NCBI RefSeq assembly: GCF_001186125.1
Contig: NW_014040403.1
Coordinates: forward strand, 69,273 to 95,202
DNA: 25,930 nt
Source: Sphaeroforma arctica JP610
Lineage: Eukaryota > Opisthokonta > Ichthyosporea > Ichthyophonida
Reading direction: 5' to 3'
Shown here: positions 8,971-19,110 of the stretch, piece after piece
How positions within the stretch are numbered: the first letter of the stretch is position 1
How the letters are laid out: the number at the start of each line of letters is the position of its first letter
Position numbers and translations under genes: made by a program
The notes under the pieces: model-generated
Told to the model about the DNA's origin: nothing
The model's input: only the letters and a program-made list of their open reading frames with translations
Databases searched by the model: none

Positions 8971-9126
8971 AAAAAAGACAAATTAACCCTGGTCCTAGTT
9001 AGGTATTCAGTAGGCTCAATAGTTAGACCTTAGTTGTAGTAGACTGTAAACTGAGTTTACTATTCGGAAACTAAGGTAGATGTCCCTAACTATGGGCTGG
9101 GACCCAATTTTGGGTCCATATGTGTC
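8971..9126. other. Insertion-site flank of element A
   Basis: No gene. This is the left flank of the 15-kb Gypsy element. A palindrome, GGACCCAA-TT-TTGGGTCC (9100-9117), ends 9 bases before the left LTR. The 4-bp target duplication TGTC is at 9123-9126. None of this sequence recurs next to the right LTR apart from the target duplication, which fixes the LTR start at 9127. Confidence 0.6.
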
Positions 9127-9561
9127 TGTGGACAAAGTACTTAGGACAGACATTTAGGACCGGACCAGAGGGCCCGACCTACAAGTGGAATTTCAGAACC
9201 GGATCAGAGGACCGGACCTGAGTAGAATATTACAGTACCGGGCTGAGGGACCGGACTGAATACTGGGACAGAGGATTTAATATTTGATAATGATGACTCA
9301 AACGGTGTCATCATAAGTTAGATACTTGGAGACGACGACCATAGAGATGACTCGTACGGTGTCATCATAATTTAGTAACCAGGAGACGAAAACCATAGAT
9401 CCGATTATTTTCATAATTACCCGTTGTTAGAGGAAATCTCGCTTCATGTCGGAACGTGATAATAAATATAGCAGACGCGCCGATCATAAAGGCACTTCTG
9501 ACTGAGTTCACTTATTTCAGACTTAACACTCTTCATTAAGTGCTACTTGGTTTTGACCACA
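9127..9561 (+). repeat. Left LTR of element A
   Basis: A 435-bp LTR with inverted ends TGTGG/CCACA. It contains four copies of a GGACCGGAC-type word between 9157 and 9260. A 54-bp duplication starts with GATGACTC at 9292 and 9346; each copy also forms a GATGAC/GTCATC inverted pair. AATAAA is at 9461-9466, a plausible polyadenylation signal. The upstream repeats are what would be expected of a promoter-enhancer part (U3), but I see no certain TATA box. Confidence 0.88.
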
Positions 9562-9656
9562 TTTTTAAGTGACCGAACTACTGTATTTATTATACTATAT
9601 TCTTTAAAAGTTAAATTAACTAAGAAGCAATTTAGTTTACTTTTTTTTTTACAACA

Positions 9657-11897
9657 ATGACGGGACCCGAGACTAGACCGTTGCCTACGGTGGGTAAGCA
9701 AGCCTGTGACCAGCTGCTGAAACGGTTGCTTGGAACGATTCGCCATTTAACCGAGTAATGCGATAAGGTGGATACAGAACGTGCCAAGAAACCTGCACCC
9801 GAAGACGACGAGAAGGTGGGAATTCATTTGGAATTGACCCATTTGCTTTTGGAGGCCCAGTACTCAATCCAGATATTGGGTAGGCTTAGCCGAGCCCCAG
9901 CATGGATTGCGGATCAAGCAGGACACTTGAATACGTTGATGCATGTAAAGGAGGCAAAGGAAAAGAGTCGCCTCATTCAAGAGCAACTCCGCCAACTCCG
10001 TCAATTGTCACTGACAGCTATTGACACGTCTATGCCCCAGGACACGGCCCAGACGACAGTGGATGATGATTTTTCTGAGACTGAGGCCGAACCAACAGTG
10101 CAACAACATTGGGCTCTTCATTACCCAACACAGTCAGAGTAGACACCAACCGACAGGCTATCGACATGAAGCAAATTAGCCCGGTGAAACGCAAGATTGG
10201 CTGCACGAAGCCCGTACCTCAAATGGCTCCTTCCGAGAATATACATGTTACGCGTTGAGAGCGGTTGCTGAAGAACGCTTAAAATCGAGCCCAGACAATT
10301 CCAACTCCTGATGAGATGCCGGCTGATGGTCCGGATTGGTATCAAGAATCAAGAACTTTGGTGAAATCACCTGGTAGATTTTTTTTGGACCCAGCGGACT
10401 TACATTTGGACATGGCTACCCCTCAAAATTTGTCACAATCGGCGACGGTCCTTTGAGGCATTTCGCAGAGTGATGAAACCTTCACGCCAACAAAGTGGCA
10501 GCGAATTTATTCAGGGACAAACTACAACAGCATCGTCGTCCGCAATCTCCAGAAGAAAGAAAGGCGAACTGCCAGGATAGTGCAAATGTACCTATCGATA
10601 CGCTTGCATACCGTAAGCACTTTCCTGCTCACCACGATCGCTACCTATAAGACCCGCAGGATGTGAAACGATGTAAGATATCACCACCTACTGAGGCGTG
10701 TATTACGGAATCTACTGCGGCAGAGATGAAAACGCAGGTATTCCTTCTCACCCAACGTATGATGCAAGCAGAAGCTGAGGGGCGCACCGAAGAAGCTCGT
10801 TCGTTGCAAGGTTTAATTCGCACGTTGTAGATAAACGGACACCCAAGGAATGGCCACCTAATCCACAGGGCAGCTATTATTTGAATAACCCGCAGAAGAT
10901 ACAGCTGCATGCGTTTATCTTGGATTGGTATAAGAATGCAAAATTTCACAAATCAGACCCGATTCATATGCAAATAGGCCTACATAGAGCACTACAGAAA
11001 GAAGGAGCACCCAAGGCGCTATTGGATTTTATCGTGGAGAACGAACAAAAATTGCAGTCCATGGCGTTTCAGGACGCCACAGCTTATTTTGTACGTACAC
11101 ACGAACATGATCTGGAGGATAACGCATACAGAAATGTATTGGCTTGCATGAAGTTAAACCCTCCGGTACCGCTAGAGACACAACTTCGGGATTTTGAACG
11201 CAAAGTAGACTTTATGGAGATGCGACAGTATGAGAATCCGCTACAAGTATACCGCAACCATGTTATGCTCAACCTAATCAATCAAGCTGCAGGGGGTGCA
11301 TATAACCGTGATACTTTTCGTATGCACCCTAACTGGCGAGAATATCCCGCGGCACAAATGCGTGATGTATTTCGGGTGAATATTGACAAGGCGGAAGAAC
11401 ACCGTCGGGCGAACCTTTCCCGACCGCTACAAATCTCTGGGGGATCACGTTCACGCACACGAATGCGTGTAGAGGCAAACACACGAGCTAATCCGCATGC
11501 GCCGCCAGCATCGAACCCTAGGGCTCGTTGTCGGTCATGCGATCAGAATCTCCCTCCTGGATCAGCACACGCACCACGTTGTCCAAAGTTACTGAGAGCA
11601 CCGATATCACCTAACACGGGCAGCAATACGCAACATGGGGGTGCGCCACCACACCGTACATCGGCTTGGGGAACATCCACGCGCACACAACAGGCGCCAG
11701 GTAATGCTTTCCGCCCTCGAGTTAATCTCGGGGATGGGGATGATCAGATGCCTGATCCGACGCCAGTAGAGGTAGGAGAGAGCGAGGTGATGTATATTCA
11801 TTATTTAGTCGACGAGTCGTATGTCGACAGTGAAGATGAGTTGATGGAGGCCGAGCAAGGGCCAGCGGATTGGGAAGAGGAGCCAAGTTCAAATTGA
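9657..11897 (+). pseudogene. Element A gag region
   Basis: Gag is the structural protein that packages the element's RNA. The N-terminal part (around 9768-10142) is helical and charged (LLLEAQYSIQILGRLSRAP, SRLIQEQLRQLRQLSL). The C-terminal frame at 10881-11897 has 338 codons. It begins with a helical core resembling a retrotransposon capsid domain (FILDWYKNAKFHKSDPIHMQ), then a basic linker, and a zinc-knuckle-like CRSCDQNLPPGSAHAPRC (C-x2-C-x9-H-x3-C). It ends in an acidic tail (DSEDELMEAEQG). Protease follows directly. Gag is broken as a whole, although the 338-codon part is open. Confidence 0.7.
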
Positions 11898-11900
11898 GAT

Positions 11901-12319
11901 GTGGGGGTGTCTGAGTTAAACGTGTGCGTGACGTTTGGTCGAACGGCAACAAGAATATTTGCAGTAAAAGATAAATTGTTCCCTACTGACAACCGTATAT
12001 ATGTTACGTTACAAGTCAACGGACACGCGATGCGCACACTCCTTGATACGGGGCCAACCGCTCCGTTATTACTCAGGCATCCGCAGCAAAGGCGCAACTG
12101 TTTATTACACCACGAGCTAAGGATAGTTACATATACTTGGCGGACAAAGCTTTCCGTACTCCGCGCCTCGGCAAGACACACGCCACGACGGTTCAATATG
12201 GTTCAAAGTCTGCTGCAGGTTGTACGTTTGAACTTATGAATTTAACCGATAATATTGATATAATTCTGGGAATGGATATTATGGGCGAATTGGGCTTAGG
12301 TCTTACTGGACTATTGTAA
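11901..12319 (+). pseudogene. Element A aspartic protease region
   Basis: A retropepsin-type aspartic protease, which would cut the gag-pol polyprotein. MRTLLDTGPTAPLLL carries the D-T-G active-site loop, followed by a region matching the flap, and then IDIILGMDIMGELGLGL, the conserved 'ILG-x-D' segment near the C-terminus. The length of about 120-140 residues fits the family. It lies directly after gag, and the element B sequence begins right after it. The region is decayed. Confidence 0.7.
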
Positions 12320-13204
12320 TAGCCGGGCCTATACATTAGACTCTATGTTATAAACGTACTCTTAAGCAGTACGTAAACTATAAACGTACTTTTAATAGTA
12401 CGAGGAACTTAAGTTTCCTAAAAGGGGTTTAACGGTTTTATTATTTAATACCTTTTCCACTATACATATCAGATGTTTGGACAAGGCTATTAAAAGGCCC
12501 CAGTAAATACCAAACATAAGATTTGGTCTAGTTCTATTAATAGAACTATATTTACTTTCCAAATCTATTTATATATGAATACTTCGGTAGCGAGATGGCT
12601 CAACCGAATATAGGTTTCTAGGGATTATTAGCGTTACCTAGTTTAACCTCCGTTCAGCCAACCAGATGTGCCAGTCTGATGAAGGCTAAGTCGGTAATTC
12701 TTGATAAGTGGCAAGTTATTGGTTAATGCAATAACTATGGACATCAAGAGTATTTTTTTCTTCTCTTTCTTTTTTTTCTGAAGATAGGATTTTATGAGTC
12801 TCTCGGATTCACCCCAACGAAACATACCATAGTTTTTAATAGAGCAACAACGAAACGCTAAATAAAATCCCCTCGGCGAAAACAGTACTGAGAGGATTAT
12901 ATATTGGCAATGCTCAGCCTCACAATCCCTCAGAGTATTGCTGTTTTCACGAGGCATACCTAACTTTACTAGAAGACTCATTTCGTTTATTTATTTCGAA
13001 TTTAACTATACTTACTTAACCTAAGCGTTTAATTACTCTAAGGCGTTAATATCACCTTGATAGACCGAAACTTACACATTTTAAAGTTAGCAAAGGTATT
13101 AATTACTTAGACTACTTAAACGTAAAGGTAGATAACTACCACGAAATTTTTCTTAAGCACAGTCATTCCTTAGGAGAATAAGACTGAAGTCATAAGTTAA
13201 GATT
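12320..13204 (+). other. Element B 5' leader, probably containing its LTR
   Basis: Non-coding AT-rich sequence between A's protease and B's gag start. It opens near TGTAATAGCC (12315), which could be the TG end of an LTR, but there is no second copy to prove it. Two consecutive hairpins share the arms ACGTACT/AGTACG (12354-12374 and 12384-12402, period 30). A polypyrimidine run (12751-12778) is also present. Leaders of this kind normally hold the LTR, primer-binding site and packaging signal. None can be fixed exactly here. Confidence 0.45.
12354..12402. repeat. Pair of tandem hairpins
   Basis: ACGTACT-cttaagc-AGTACGT (12354-12374) and ACGTACT-tttaat-AGTACG (12384-12402) are spaced 30 bp apart within a repeated TATAAACGTACT context. 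Stems are 7 and 6 bp. Their place in the probable LTR or leader of element B suggests a structured RNA or a protein-binding repeat, but that is inference. Confidence 0.7.
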
Positions 13205-15175
13205 ATGACAAAGCTTGCCTCAACTTCAAAGCTTGCATTTACAAAGCCAAGAAGTGAGACAAGGGACACGTCTCAAGACGCCCCAACCAATTCTTCTGAC
13301 GAAACTCAGAAAGAAAAGTCCCCAATTATAGGGGACAAAGACGAATCTCAGAAGGTACCTATACCGGAACCAGAAGAGGAGGCAAGCTCAAGTGGCAAAC
13401 CCGAATCTACGTCCGAGACCACTGAACCAACGCGCATAAGTACGTTAATTACTGAAAACACCGATCTTAAGAATCAGTTAGCCGCCCTTATGAAAGGCAT
13501 GACTGTTGAACATGTAGATCGAATGTATAGATCAGGAAAACATACACAACACTTACGCGAGCATGTTTCTCCGGGCATTACTGAAGCTATACAGAAGTGG
13601 ACAGAACGTCGACTGGCAATTACGCCCGAAAAGCGTAAAGGCCTGAGCGCTACACCTGTGGCAGATGAGCCAGATGTGCTCGGCGTATCTATACCTTACG
13701 GGGTACTACCACCAGAACTTCAGGCTAATTATTTGCCTGTTCTAACGCCCGGCCATGAGTCGCCCGTCCTTGAGGGTATTATAGACCCAGAGGCAGGTAA
13801 AAATACTCCGCCACCTTTAAGACCAGTTAAGACTGGGTATGTCATCCAGACGCATGAATCACCCAAGATTATAATACCAACTACTATCCAAGGAACAGAG
13901 CACCGAAAGGCCTCGACCATGGACTTGACAAGGGGTAATGAACACTCCCGTAAACGTGTTAACGATGTCGAATTTAATCGCACAGCATTACACCAGCCCG
14001 CAGAGGATTTCCACTCTGACGAGGTGACCGAACTTAATAAATCGGTCGATGATTACACCATTAAGATGGAAATCGCCCATGACGAGCACGTATCATATTT
14101 TGCTAATATGATCGCGATCAAGCAGAAGCGCATCGATCAGCTACTTCAGGCCCAACGTGGGCAAGGCCACCGGGATAACCAGAAGTACAAGGGACAGATC
14201 AGTCGACTTAAGTCGAACTGGAATGCCAACAGCAGACAGGTCGAGTTTATAAACAACCATGACCTCGACACGCTAACCCGTACGCTTAATGCGTTTACGG
14301 TCATGCTGGAGACGAATGATATCGCTCCCCAGCAATGGATTTCTGCTTTAATGCAATCGTTTGACCCTACGGGAACAAGTTACTTGATCCTGCAGCGACA
14401 CCAGCATGAGCTAGACACTTGCTGTGACTGGCCAGCTGTATGTTGGTTGGTTACGTCCTTATTAAGCAAGGACATGCGAAGTCCAGGACTGAGTTCAATC
14501 TTAACTGAACCAGTTGATAATACTCCTATTCAGAGTTATATTCTGAAACTTGACGCTGACCTTAAACGTCCAGAGATAACAAAGAACAAGGCGCAGCGAT
14601 GGTACGAGTTCCTGGTTATGCATGTCTTCTATAAGAACATAGGGAACAACGACCGTGAAAGTCTGTACACCGAGTTGCGACGTAAATACGCTACTGAGGC
14701 TCAAGACAAGGGACATGAAACAAAGTTTTATCTATCCCGACTTACATGGGAACAGTTTTATGATACTGTATCCACTCTTTTCCCCGCACACCGAGTAACC
14801 TCGAAGGGAAAGGCGGTAAATATGAAACCGCGTGAGCTCCCTGATCCAGGATATCTCTCGCGCCAGACGTCATATGATAAACCTCATCAGACGCGTCCTA
14901 ACCAGACACGTGCTCGCGACTCCACTCAATCAACGCGACCCAATAAACGGGCACACGCGGAGGCGAAGGACAAGGAACCTCCATTTAAGGATATTAAGAA
15001 ATGTGCCGACGCACAGTGTGGGTATGACATGTACCAATTGACCCCTATCGGTTATTGGAATGGCAGACATGCACCCACCTGTACACACTTTCTTACTAAG
15101 TGTGACAAGTGTGAGAAGACCAATGGCTATCACGCCAAGTCTTGTGACAAAAAGCCCGACATTAAGTTGGAGTGA
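13205..15175 (+). CDS. Element B gag, 656 codons
   Basis: This is the longest open frame of the window. The start ATG at 13205 follows a long non-coding leader. The N-terminal part (residues 1 to about 80) is polar and low-complexity (DETQKEKSP, EPEEEASSSGK). Next comes a helix with STLITENTDLKNQLAALMKG. A long middle part includes a helical, capsid-like region (about residues 350-530, WISALMQSFDPTGTS, RWYEFLVMHVFYKNIG). A basic stretch follows, and the frame ends with cysteine/histidine sites, including CDKCEKTNGYHAKSC (C-x2-C-x6-H-x3-C, a zinc-knuckle-like form) near the C-terminus. A pol region follows immediately, so this is the gag of a Ty3/Gypsy element. The frame appears whole, which suggests B is not very old. 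Confidence 0.72.
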   Translation: MTKLASTSKLAFTKPRSETRDTSQDAPTNSSDETQKEKSPIIGDKDESQKVPIPEPEEEASSSGKPESTSETTEPTRISTLITENTDLKNQLAALMKGMTVEHVDRMYRSGKHTQHLREHVSPGITEAIQKWTERRLAITPEKRKGLSATPVADEPDVLGVSIPYGVLPPELQANYLPVLTPGHESPVLEGIIDPEAGKNTPPPLRPVKTGYVIQTHESPKIIIPTTIQGTEHRKASTMDLTRGNEHSRKRVNDVEFNRTALHQPAEDFHSDEVTELNKSVDDYTIKMEIAHDEHVSYFANMIAIKQKRIDQLLQAQRGQGHRDNQKYKGQISRLKSNWNANSRQVEFINNHDLDTLTRTLNAFTVMLETNDIAPQQWISALMQSFDPTGTSYLILQRHQHELDTCCDWPAVCWLVTSLLSKDMRSPGLSSILTEPVDNTPIQSYILKLDADLKRPEITKNKAQRWYEFLVMHVFYKNIGNNDRESLYTELRRKYATEAQDKGHETKFYLSRLTWEQFYDTVSTLFPAHRVTSKGKAVNMKPRELPDPGYLSRQTSYDKPHQTRPNQTRARDSTQSTRPNKRAHAEAKDKEPPFKDIKKCADAQCGYDMYQLTPIGYWNGRHAPTCTHFLTKCDKCEKTNGYHAKSCDKKPDIKLE

Positions 15176-15199
15176 AAGTACTACCAGGCACAACCATTA

Positions 15200-15560
15200 C
15201 AAAGGAAATACAACGACTCTTTAGACGAGCGTGTAATAATCCTTGTATATTGAAATGGAAATAAAGTCCTTGCATTGATTGATCCTGGTTCAGAAATTTC
15301 ATGTATATCCGACCGCTTTGCATTAATGAAAGACATTGAAAGGCGAACTCAAACTACTCACCTAATCTTAGCAGATGATAAAACTTCTTAGTGTGATACC
15401 ATGGCCACAGATGTTAAAATCTCCCTGGCCGATGATATAAATATCACTACCCAAGCTGTGATAGTTAAGATGTCATAGAAGTACGACTAAATAGTCGGAA
15501 TGAGTGATTTACTCACTCTAGGTATAACCGTAACTGGTTTACCAAATAACATAGAATCAT
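15200..15560 (+). pseudogene. Element B protease region
   Basis: After gag, the sequence reads ALIDPGSEISCISDRFA, which corresponds to the 'D-x-G-S/A' active-site loop of retropepsins. HLILADDKTS follows, and then MSDLLTLGITVTGL, which fits the 'G-x-D-x-L' segment near the family's C-terminus. It would process B's polyprotein. The region is decayed and lies directly before the reverse transcriptase. Confidence 0.55.
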
Positions 15561-15599
15561 TAAAGGATCAATCAGACGATAACTGTCTGAAACCATATA

Positions 15600-16300
15600 A
15601 GCCCCCGTCAGACACAGTCAAGGCATTAATACCTGACTTTGCGGACAAAATCATGGATCTGATTCTAGTAAGTAAGAAGATAAAGATCACAGATTGGGCA
15701 AAATTCCGTTTTAACGACGGATATGTCAGCCTTGACTTAACCAAGGTAGACTTTACTAAGCTCAAATGCCCTTCAAGAAACTATGTTTCTTGGAGACACG
15801 AAGCAGTAGTTAAAGAATAAGTTGAGAAATGGTTATTCGATAGGGTAATCGAAATCAATTACCAACAAACGCCAATTAACTTAGCATTATTGGCAGTTGA
15901 TCAACACAATTCTAACAGAACATTTAAGAAAGTCAGAGTATGTCTAGATATGAGTCCAATAAGTAAGTTATTGCCGACTCATAGTTTCCATCTCCCTTGT
16001 ATAAACGAGTTACTGAGACGAATGGAAGGTGCTACGGTGTTTACATCCATAGACCTAACACAGGGGTATCACCAACTGCAAATTTATGAACCCCATCGTA
16101 AGTACTTTAGTTTTACCTGGAAAGGTAAACAATACAGGTTCAGAGGTGCACCTTTCGGGTTGCACTCCTTACCAGCATTCTTCCAACAAGTAATGGAGGA
16201 AATATTTGCAGTCATGCCTAACGTGCAAGTCTATATAGATGACATAGTCATCTTATCTAAGACTAGGATTAACTTACGAGAAGAAATCTCATTTCGCCAT
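15600..16300 (+). pseudogene. Element B reverse transcriptase region
   Basis: Reverse transcriptase of the Ty3/Gypsy type, copying the element's RNA into DNA. Visible motifs in order: VRVCLDMSPISKLL (finger/palm 'R-x-x-xD-x-R-xLN'), FTSIDLTQGYHQLQI (first catalytic aspartate in 'DL-x-GYHQ'), YRFRGAPFGLHSLPAFFQQVM ('PFGL-x-x-P-x-xFQ-x-xM'), and VQVYIDDIVILS (the Y-x-DD box). This order and wording are specific to Ty3/Gypsy. It lies between the protease and RNase H of the same element. Broken. Confidence 0.8.
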
Positions 16301-16980
16301 GAGCGAAATACAGCTCTTAGGCTACCGTATATCTGGAGAAGGTACTAAAATCGACCCCGGTAAGGTGGAACACTTGTTAGATTGGCGAACATCAACTACG
16401 GGAAGAGATGTGTACAGCATGTGTGGGTTTGTAAACTTCTTTTCAGATGGAGTACCACACTTGGCTGATTATCTTAAACCCTTTGGACACTTAAGATGTC
16501 ATAAAGGCAAACTAGGAGACTTGTGGACTAAAGAGTGTGATGACGCATTTAAAGCGCTCAAGCACGCAGTCCAACAAGCCCCTGTTGTACAAGGACCAGT
16601 CGATGGCGTGCCTTTTGAAATAGCAACGGACGCATCAGACTTAGCACTCGGAGGTGTACTATACCAGGTTATGGATAATAAACCTAGGTATATACAATTC
16701 TTTAGCCGAGCAATGAATGCATCACAGTTGAAATATCCAACTGTGAAGCAAGAGCTACTAGCCATAATAGCAGCTTTAACACACTTCCGCGATTACTTAT
16801 ACGGAACAGCTGTTACGCTGATGTGTGATCAGAAGTCCCTTCAATATATGAAGGAAATGAAGCCAGACTCTCAATTACTGAGCCGATGGCATGATACAAT
16901 ATCAAAGTTCCATTTTGATATCAAACGTCTACCAGGGATACATAACCATTTACCGGATATGTTATGTTATCATGCTTCGT
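16300..16980 (+). pseudogene. Element B connection and RNase H region
   Basis: The connection part has LLGYRISGEGTKIDPGKVEH, the usual 'FLGH-x-VS-x-GI-x-x-DPxKV' Gypsy motif. It is followed by RNase H: PFEIATDASDLALGGVLYQ (acidic residue and 'DAS-x-x-GG-VL-Q'), KYPTVKQELLAIIAAL (catalytic glutamate helix), LMCDQKSLQYM (second aspartate), and LPGIHNHLPDML (closing 'G-x-x-N-x-xAD-LSR' position). The enzyme would remove the RNA strand during reverse transcription. Confidence 0.78.
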
Positions 16981-17300
16981 ACCGGACTTTAATAAATCCG
17001 TACGTGAGTTACTAGCCACTGATTGGAAATGTAACCCCAGGTGGTTTGAACTGGTTCAAAAGATATTTGGGCCACATACAGTTGACATGTTTGCTGCACA
17101 ACATAATACACAACTTAAGAATTACAGGACTTTAAATCATCCTTTAGGAGATGCCTTACAACTAGACCTCTCCGAACATAATGCGTGGGCTAATCCACCA
17201 TGGTAGTTAATTGCCCAATTACTAAATTATGTTCATATACACAAAGCTACCATCACGTTGTGTTGCCCATTGCGGAGTAAAGATCCATGGCTCAATACAA
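16980..17300 (+). pseudogene. Element B DNA-methyltransferase-like module
   Basis: After RNase H the sequence reads WFELVQKIFGPHTVDMFAAQ, then HNTQLKNYRTL, then LSEHNAWANPPW, and further a hydrophobic strand with ATITLCCPL. The pattern 'D-x-FA-x-x-N ... Y ... N/D-PP-Y/W' is that of N6-adenine methyltransferases of the phage Dam type (Pfam Dam-like, PF05869). DIRS elements are known to carry such a domain after RNase H. Element A has the same module at 18640-19110. Whether it ever methylated DNA is unknown. A's reverse transcriptase begins where this module ends. Confidence 0.55.
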
Positions 17301-18200
17301 TCAACGCACCTATTCCGGGAGACCAGTTTACGTTACCGAAGGTCAATGAGATTATTAGTAACTTAAGGGGCAAGCGATATTATACCACGTTAGATTTATC
17401 GGCAGTATATCATCGCCTTCCAGTACATGAGGACTCACAACATATGTTCTCGTTTACTTGGGACAGTCACCAATACTCCTTCACTTCGGCTTCATTCGGA
17501 TTGTCGACACTCGCGTCTCAATTCCAGCGCACAATCAGTAATATGATGGCGGGTTTAGACGTGCAGTGCTATGTCGACGACCTTATAATTGCATCTGATA
17601 ACTACGAGAACATATTGCAACAGTGGAAGAAGTCATCCGACGACTTGCCGAGAACAACCTCAAACTTAACCAGAAGAAGTGTCACTTTGCAGTAAGCGAG
17701 GTAATTTTCTTGGGGAAGAAAGTTTCTGCGAAAGGAATTGACGTTGATCATGAGAAGCAACAATGGTTGATCGACTGGCCAGTGCCGCGATGTCAAATGA
17801 TGGCGGGTTTAGACGTGCAGTGCTATGTCGACGACCTTATAATTGCATCTGATAACTACGAGAACATATTGCAACAGTGGAAGAAGTCATCCGACGACTT
17901 GCCGAGAACAACCTCAAACTTAACCAGAAGAAGTGTCACTTTGCAGTAAGCGAGGTAATTTTCTTGGGGAAGAAAGTTTCTGCGAAAGGAATTGACGTTG
18001 ATCATGAGAAGCAACAATGGTTGATCGACTGGCCAGTGCCGCGATGTCAAAAAGACATAGCATCTGCAATGGGGTTGGCGAACTTTCTACATGAGCACTT
18101 ACCTAACTTTGCACATAAAGTGGCCCCACTACAATCGTTCTCGAAACTCAAGCCGAAGGAACGGATTGGGGATCGTTGGAAACCAAAACATCAATTGGCA
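17300..18200 (+). pseudogene. Element A reverse transcriptase region
   Basis: Ty3/Gypsy reverse transcriptase distinct from that of element B. It shows FTLPKVNEIISNLRGKRYYT, TLDLSAVYHRLPVHEDSQ (catalytic aspartate in the 'DL' strand), FTSASFGLSTLASQFQRTI ('FGL-x-x-x-x-x-FQ'), CYVDDLIIAS (the Y-V-DD box), and FLGKKVSAKGIDVDHEK (connection 'FLG-x-x-VS-x-GI-x-x-D'). The block also contains a perfect short tandem repeat. The region resumes element A after the nested element B. Broken. Confidence 0.8.
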
Positions 18201-18625
18201 TGGGATCAGATGAAGGAAGCAATCGTGTCTGCGGTACGGTTAAACTTTTCGGTTGACGGGGTTCCACTCAAATTAGAGACTGATGTCAGTGATTATGGTA
18301 TTGGAGGTGCATTATTTCAGTTTATTGACGGTCGCAAGCACTACCTGATGTTCTTTTCGAAGACTCTCAACAAGGCGCAGTAGACTTACGCGACACCAAT
18401 GAAGGAATTGTTAGCGCTTCCATATGCATTGGTCCACTTCCATGATCATTTAATAGGCCAGCGCTTTACTGTACACACGGACCACAAAACTCTGATTTAC
18501 ATGAACACTCAACTGAAATTGAACACCATGCTGCAACAATGGCATCACATCATTGCGCAATTCAATTTCGTGATAACACATGTCCCAGGGGAACTGAATA
18601 AATTAGCGGGTTCATGAGTGCACGG
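18200..18625 (+). pseudogene. Element A RNase H region
   Basis: GVPLKLETDVSDYGIGGALF is the first acidic strand of a Gypsy RNase H, MKELLALPYALVHFHDHL is the glutamate helix, FTVHTDHKTLIYM is the strand with the third acidic residue, and FVITHVPGELNKLAGS is the closing strand ('H-x-PG-x-x-N-x-xA'). The order is standard for Ty3/Gypsy, directly after reverse transcriptase. Broken. Confidence 0.8.
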
Positions 18626-18639
18626 TGGACATCAACTTT

Positions 18640-19110
18640 CCCGCCATCTTCTACACTTCGTGCTGGAAGTTGTATCCCGATTTCTTTGATCAGGTTCAAG
18701 AACACTTCGGACCTAACGACGTTGACGCCTTTGCATCAAGCCACAATGCTTAACTACGACAATATTAATCATACGATAAAGACGGAGGCGCTTTTAAATT
18801 TGACTGGAGCAAGTACAATGCATGGATGAATCCACCATGGCGCCTAATTCATAAGGTACTTCGTAAACTATTGGCGGACAAGGCGTCCGCGACAGTGTGT
18901 CTCCCATTGAACACACGGGCGCCATGGTTCCCTATGCTTTTATCGATGATGCAAGCAGATCCATTGCTTATCCCGCGCACAGCCCATACGTTCTTGAAGC
19001 ATGGCACACAGGCATGTGGTAAGTATCTATGGGAACATACGGTGGTGGTACGTATTGGCCCTCCATCGGGTTATAAAGTTTCTCCATCATTTTGGTGTAA
19101 TTTGGGTCTC
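18640..19110 (+). pseudogene. Element A DNA-methyltransferase-like module
   Basis: Between RNase H and integrase lies FGPNDVDAFASSHNA, then FDWSKYNAWMNPPWRLIHKV, then ASATVCLPLNTRAPWFPMLL. This is the same pattern as in element B: an aspartate/FA motif in the place of a SAM-binding strand, then an NPPW box where adenine methyltransferases have N/D-PP-Y/F/W, then a strand ending in 'P-x-x-x-x-x-W'. The family is the Dam-like domain known from phages and DIRS elements. A role in DNA methylation is inference. It could instead be an inactive structural linker. The region is decayed. Confidence 0.58.

Larger units (their letters stand above)
12320..17300 (+). mobile_element. Ty3/Gypsy element B nested in element A
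   Basis: Between the protease of A and the reverse transcriptase of A lies a second, different pol set: leader, gag (656 codons), protease, reverse transcriptase, RNase H and a methyltransferase-like module. Its proteins are clearly different from those of A, so it is another family and not a duplication of A. No second LTR copy, integrase or target duplication can be identified, so its ends are approximate. A's reverse transcriptase resumes at about 17300. B is broken, with several breaks, but its gag frame is whole. It must have joined A after A was formed, or through recombination between the two. Confidence 0.7.

Noticed and set aside
9100-9117. Palindrome GGACCCAA-TT-TTGGGTCC next to the left LTR as a preferred integration site
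   Set aside because: An 8-bp stem is near chance expectation, and one insertion cannot show a preference.
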